Assembly: GCA_963691885.1 (NCBI GenBank)
Contig: OY829843.1
Location: 3,410,001-3,474,000, forward strand
Reading direction: 5' to 3'
From: G963691885 sp963691885
GTDB lineage: Bacteria; Pseudomonadota; Alphaproteobacteria; UBA8366; Aestuariispiraceae
DNA: 64,000 bases
Both the position numbers and the translations under genes were made by a program. Under the pieces are notes generated by a model, which worked only from the letters and a program-made list of their open reading frames with translations, made no database searches and was not told the DNA's origin. Positions 61,027 to 64,000 of this stretch are shown piece by piece; position 1 is the first letter of the stretch; every line of letters begins with the position of its first letter.

Positions 61027-63670
61027 GGGGCATATCCTCTTCCAGTATTGCGCTGATTTCAGATCTGCAGGATCCACAATTGGTGCCAGCTGACACGGCT
61101 TTTCCGATCGCAGCCAAGGTCCTATTGCCGGATTGGGCGGCCAAGCGAATTTCATTCGCGCCGACCGAGAAGCAAGAGCAGACGATCGGTCCGCGATCCG
61201 GTTGATCAAGCCCGGCCCGACCCGCTGCCAGTTTGGATCGTGCAGTGAGATCAAAATGGCTTGCGGTCAATTGGTCTACGGCCCAGATCCGGGAAACAGA
61301 GACGGGACGGCGGGCCAGAAAGACGGCGGCCGTCAACCTGTCACCGTGGAACCATAACAGTGTTTGTTGTCCGGTTGCCTTGTCTCGATATTGGATAGAG
61401 ACGTTTTCAAGATCTTCACCACAGGCCATGGCCGCCGCTGTCGCAAGATTTGCCTCTGACGTTGCGAAGCCAAGCTCCAGCCGCCATCCTCCGTCGCATT
61501 TTGCCTTGGCCCAGTAATCGGCTGCGATGTTCGTGGGCAAATCCCGGGTAACGGCAAATCCGTGCCAGTGCAGTGCGGCCCGTTTTACCGCGACCGGCAC
61601 GTTCTTGGATGCGGGCTGTCCTGAGAAGGGATCAGTTAAGGGGGGGATAAGACGATCAACCCGTCCACTTGACGCAAACTGATCTGTCCAATGGATTGGC
61701 ACAAAGATATTTCCCGGTTTTTGCCGGGATGAGAGGAGGGCCCGAACGGTAATCATCGCTGTTGCAGCGGTGATGGTCACCAAGTCCGCCGGTTGGATGT
61801 CCCGTGCCTCTGCATCGTCCGGGTGTATCTCGCAATAGGGTTCCGCTAAATGACCTGATAGACGGGCTGTCTTGGCCGTCCTTGTCATCGTGTGCCAATG
61901 GTCGCGTACCCGACCTGTGTTCAGGGTCAGTTGCTCCGTACTCGCTCGCTCAATTTCTATCGGTGCCTTTACCGGTAAGAATCGGGCGCGTTTATCCGGC
62001 GTGAAAAAGCCGCCATCCGCAAAGAATCTCTTTCCTTTGGACGAGGCATGGTCCCGGGCGGGCCAGTAAACAGTTTCCAATGCATCGAACTCTGTTGCAT
62101 CCAGATCGGCCAATGCCGCCAGGTTCAGATCGCGGACGCCGTCGTTCGACAGGGTGGTCAATGTCGCGTATTCCCGAAAGATGTCTGCGGGACCGGCATA
62201 CGTGAACGCATCATCGAAACCCATGCGTTTTGCGACTTCGGCCATTTGCCACCAATCGGCACGCGCCTCACCCGGGAAGGGCAGGAAGCCTCGCTGCCTT
62301 GAAATGGCCCTTTCGGAATTGGTGACGGTACCATCCTTTTCACCCCAGCCTGCCGAAGGTAGAACGATATCGGCATGCCGCACGGTATCGGTTTCGGCCA
62401 GGATGTCTGACACAACAACGAACGGGCAGGCCTTGATTGCCGCCTCGATGGCGTCGCCATCGGGTAAACTGTCCACCGGGTTGGTCGCCATGATCCACAG
62501 GGCCTTGATCTTGCCATCGCCAACGGCCTTGAAAAGGTCGACGGCTTTCAAACCGGGTTTTTCCGCGATCGTCGGGGATCGCCAAAACCCCTGAACGAGG
62601 TCGCGGTGCTGGGGGTTCTCAATATCCATGTGACTGGCCAGCATATTTGCCAGACCGCCAACCTCACGCCCGCCCATCGCATTGGGCTGACCGGTGGCCG
62701 AAAACGGCCCCATCCCCGGTCGACCGATCCGCCCCGTTGCCAGGTGACAGTTGATGATCGCGTTGACCTTGTCCGTGCCAGAGGTCGACTGGTTTACACC
62801 TTGGCTGTAAAGGGTAACGGTTTTCTCAGTCCTGATGACGAGGTCGTAGAACTCATTCAATGTTGCCTGACCAAGTCCAGTTGCCTTCAGTATTTCTTCC
62901 GAAGTCAGTTTGCATGCTTCTTCAAGCGCCGCTTCGAACCCGTTGGTATGCTTATCAATGTAGTTCTGGTTGATGGTGCCGGCGTCGTTTAGCGCGGCAA
63001 GAAGCCCCATAAAGAGATGGCAATCACTGTCCGGGTTAATCGCCAGATGCATGTCAGCAATATCCGCGGTCATGGTTCGTCTGGGATCGATCAGAACGAC
63101 CTTCATTTCAGGGCGTTCTTGCTTGGCCGCCGCCACGCGTTGATAGAGGACAGGATGACACCAGGCCAGGTTTGATCCCACCAGGATCAAGAGGTCGGTC
63201 AGTTCCAGATCTTCGTACAGGCCTGGTACCGTGTCGCTACCAAACGCGCGTTTGTGTCCGGCAACTGATGAAGCCATACATAGTCTGGAATTGGTATCAA
63301 TGTTGGCAGAGCCGATATAGCCCTTCATCAGTTTGTTCGCTACGTAGTAATCTTCCGTCAGGATTTGTCCGGAAACGTAAAACGCAACAGAGTCCGGTCC
63401 GTAATTGTCTATTGTCTCCCTGAACCCGGCCGCGACCATGTCCAATGCATCATCCCAACTAACGGTGTTTTCCCCGATTTTTGGGTAAAGGATCCTGTCT
63501 TCCAGATCCATTGTTTCGCCCAGTGCAGACCCTTTGGAACACAGCCGCCCGAAATTCGCCGGATGATCCGGGTCTCCCTTGATGTCGACGCTGCCATCGG
63601 GCTGCGGTGTTGCGATTACACCGCACCCGACGCCGCAATAGGGGCAGGTTGTTTTTACAGGTTTGGTCAT
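61013..63670 (-). CDS. nasA: assimilatory nitrate reductase catalytic subunit
   Basis: 885-residue molybdopterin oxidoreductase. The N-terminal [4Fe-4S] site is Cys 9, 12, 16 and 44 (TCPYCGVGC ... GRLCSKG). Molybdopterin and dinucleotide-binding domains fill about 50-780. A C-terminal BFD-like [2Fe-2S] domain (IVCSCFSVGANEI ... GTNCGSC) is typical of NasA enzymes that take electrons from a reductase or ferredoxin. It reduces nitrate to nitrite in the cytoplasm. The ATG overlaps the nirD stop (ATGA at 63667), and cysG follows. Confidence 0.92.
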   Translation of the reverse strand: MTKPVKTTCPYCGVGCGVIATPQPDGSVDIKGDPDHPANFGRLCSKGSALGETMDLEDRILYPKIGENTVSWDDALDMVAAGFRETIDNYGPDSVAFYVSGQILTEDYYVANKLMKGYIGSANIDTNSRLCMASSVAGHKRAFGSDTVPGLYEDLELTDLLILVGSNLAWCHPVLYQRVAAAKQERPEMKVVLIDPRRTMTADIADMHLAINPDSDCHLFMGLLAALNDAGTINQNYIDKHTNGFEAALEEACKLTSEEILKATGLGQATLNEFYDLVIRTEKTVTLYSQGVNQSTSGTDKVNAIINCHLATGRIGRPGMGPFSATGQPNAMGGREVGGLANMLASHMDIENPQHRDLVQGFWRSPTIAEKPGLKAVDLFKAVGDGKIKALWIMATNPVDSLPDGDAIEAAIKACPFVVVSDILAETDTVRHADIVLPSAGWGEKDGTVTNSERAISRQRGFLPFPGEARADWWQMAEVAKRMGFDDAFTYAGPADIFREYATLTTLSNDGVRDLNLAALADLDATEFDALETVYWPARDHASSKGKRFFADGGFFTPDKRARFLPVKAPIEIERASTEQLTLNTGRVRDHWHTMTRTAKTARLSGHLAEPYCEIHPDDAEARDIQPADLVTITAATAMITVRALLSSRQKPGNIFVPIHWTDQFASSGRVDRLIPPLTDPFSGQPASKNVPVAVKRAALHWHGFAVTRDLPTNIAADYWAKAKCDGGWRLELGFATSEANLATAAAMACGEDLENVSIQYRDKATGQQTLLWFHGDRLTAAVFLARRPVSVSRIWAVDQLTASHFDLTARSKLAAGRAGLDQPDRGPIVCSCFSVGANEIRLAAQSGNRTLAAIGKAVSAGTNCGSCRSEISAILEEDMPLAAE

Positions 63671-64000
63671 CCCGAAACAGACCTGATATCGATCAGGATA
63701 TCATCGCCTTCAAGCTTGATTGAGAAGGATCGAACAGCCCCTTCGTCAGCGCCCTGGGCCTCGCCCGTCGAGAGCGATATGACCCAGTTGTGAAGCGGGC
63801 AGGTAACACAATTATCGTGCACGATCCCTTGGCTGAGCGGGCCATTTTTATGCGGGCATTTGTCTTCCAGCGCGAAGACCTCGTCCTTCACCGTGCGGAA
63901 AACCGCAATGGTTTTGGTCCCCAGTTTGACACATCTGGCGCCTTTTACCGGGATGTCAGAAATAGTACCGATGCGTGTCCAGTGTCCGGTGATTGCGTTC
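63667..64000 (-). CDS. nirD: nitrite reductase small subunit (partial, 5' end outside window)
   Basis: Rieske-type NirD subunit of assimilatory NADH nitrite reductase; about 110 C-terminal codons are present and the N terminus lies beyond the right edge. The [2Fe-2S] ligands are in CPHKNGPL and CPLHNW. Coding continues in frame upstream to the window end (WTRIGTISDIPVKGARCVKLG). The large subunit nirB is expected further right. The stop overlaps the nasA start. Confidence 0.88.
   Translation of the reverse strand, partial: NAITGHWTRIGTISDIPVKGARCVKLGTKTIAVFRTVKDEVFALEDKCPHKNGPLSQGIVHDNCVTCPLHNWVISLSTGEAQGADEGAVRSFSIKLEGDDILIDIRSVSG

Noticed and set aside
1..64000. CRISPR arrays, tRNA or rRNA genes, prophage and integrase-type attachment sites
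   Set aside because: No spaced direct-repeat array, cloverleaf-like sequence, rRNA core sequence, phage structural gene or site-specific integrase was seen on reading both strands.

Overview
The window reads as chromosomal DNA from a Gram-negative alphaproteobacterium, probably a marine heterotroph of the Rhodospirillales/Sneathiellales kind. The evidence is moderate-to-high G+C, many ABC transporters with periplasmic binding proteins, Tat and Sec signal peptides, sigma-54 promoters, and the mix of protein families. The species is not identifiable from sequence alone. No rRNA, tRNA or CRISPR array was seen.

Layout. 1-2.9 kb: acyl-CoA catabolic operon (MaoC hydratase, acyl-CoA dehydrogenase, CoA transferase). 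2.9-7.6 kb: xylose-type sugar ABC transporter facing a ROK regulator. 7.6-10.6 kb: di-haem cytochrome and FG-GAP/ASPIC protein, start-stop coupled to the ROK gene. 10.8-19.6 kb: SDR, lipoprotein hydrolase, two uncharacterised proteins, a binding protein plus sensor kinase (in-frame stop), and a lactonase. 19.6-38.7 kb: nitrogen-scavenging island. It holds a GlnT-like ligase, a creatininase-family hydrolase behind a near-perfect sigma-54 promoter, an ABC transporter of the urea-carboxylase-region type, SDRs, two isopenicillin-N-synthase-type dioxygenases, a biuret-hydrolase-like enzyme, and a guanidine-I riboswitch followed by two DUF1989 proteins, guanidine/urea carboxylase and allophanate hydrolase. 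38.7-45.5 kb: APRT-like phosphoribosyltransferase, BtpA-like protein, AhpD-like protein, a polyamine-type ABC transporter and a yeast-type cytosine-deaminase homologue. 45.6-59.5 kb: exopolysaccharide locus with its own two-component genes. 59.5-64 kb: nitrate assimilation (nirD-nasA-cysG), nirD running off the right edge.

How it fits together. In the nitrogen island several reactions can converge on allophanate: guanidine through carboxylation and deimination, and biuret through the isochorismatase-family hydrolase. Allophanate hydrolase would then yield ammonia and CO2. The two dioxygenases could release guanidine from larger guanidino compounds; this is an inference, and it is the most interesting candidate for undescribed biology here. 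The nitrate genes fit the same theme of nitrogen acquisition.

The exopolysaccharide locus is heavily damaged. It has a sigma-54 response regulator with two compensating frameshifts, a polymerase split by an IS630 element, a frameshifted surface protein, a regulator beheaded by an IS3 element, and a hybrid kinase with two in-frame stops. The flippase, hexapeptide acyltransferase and acyltransferase-3 genes look intact. Sigma-54 promoters and a repeated TGTTGCA/TGCAACAG element precede the polymerase and flippase genes, suggesting the broken regulator once controlled them. Sequencing error cannot be excluded for the point lesions.
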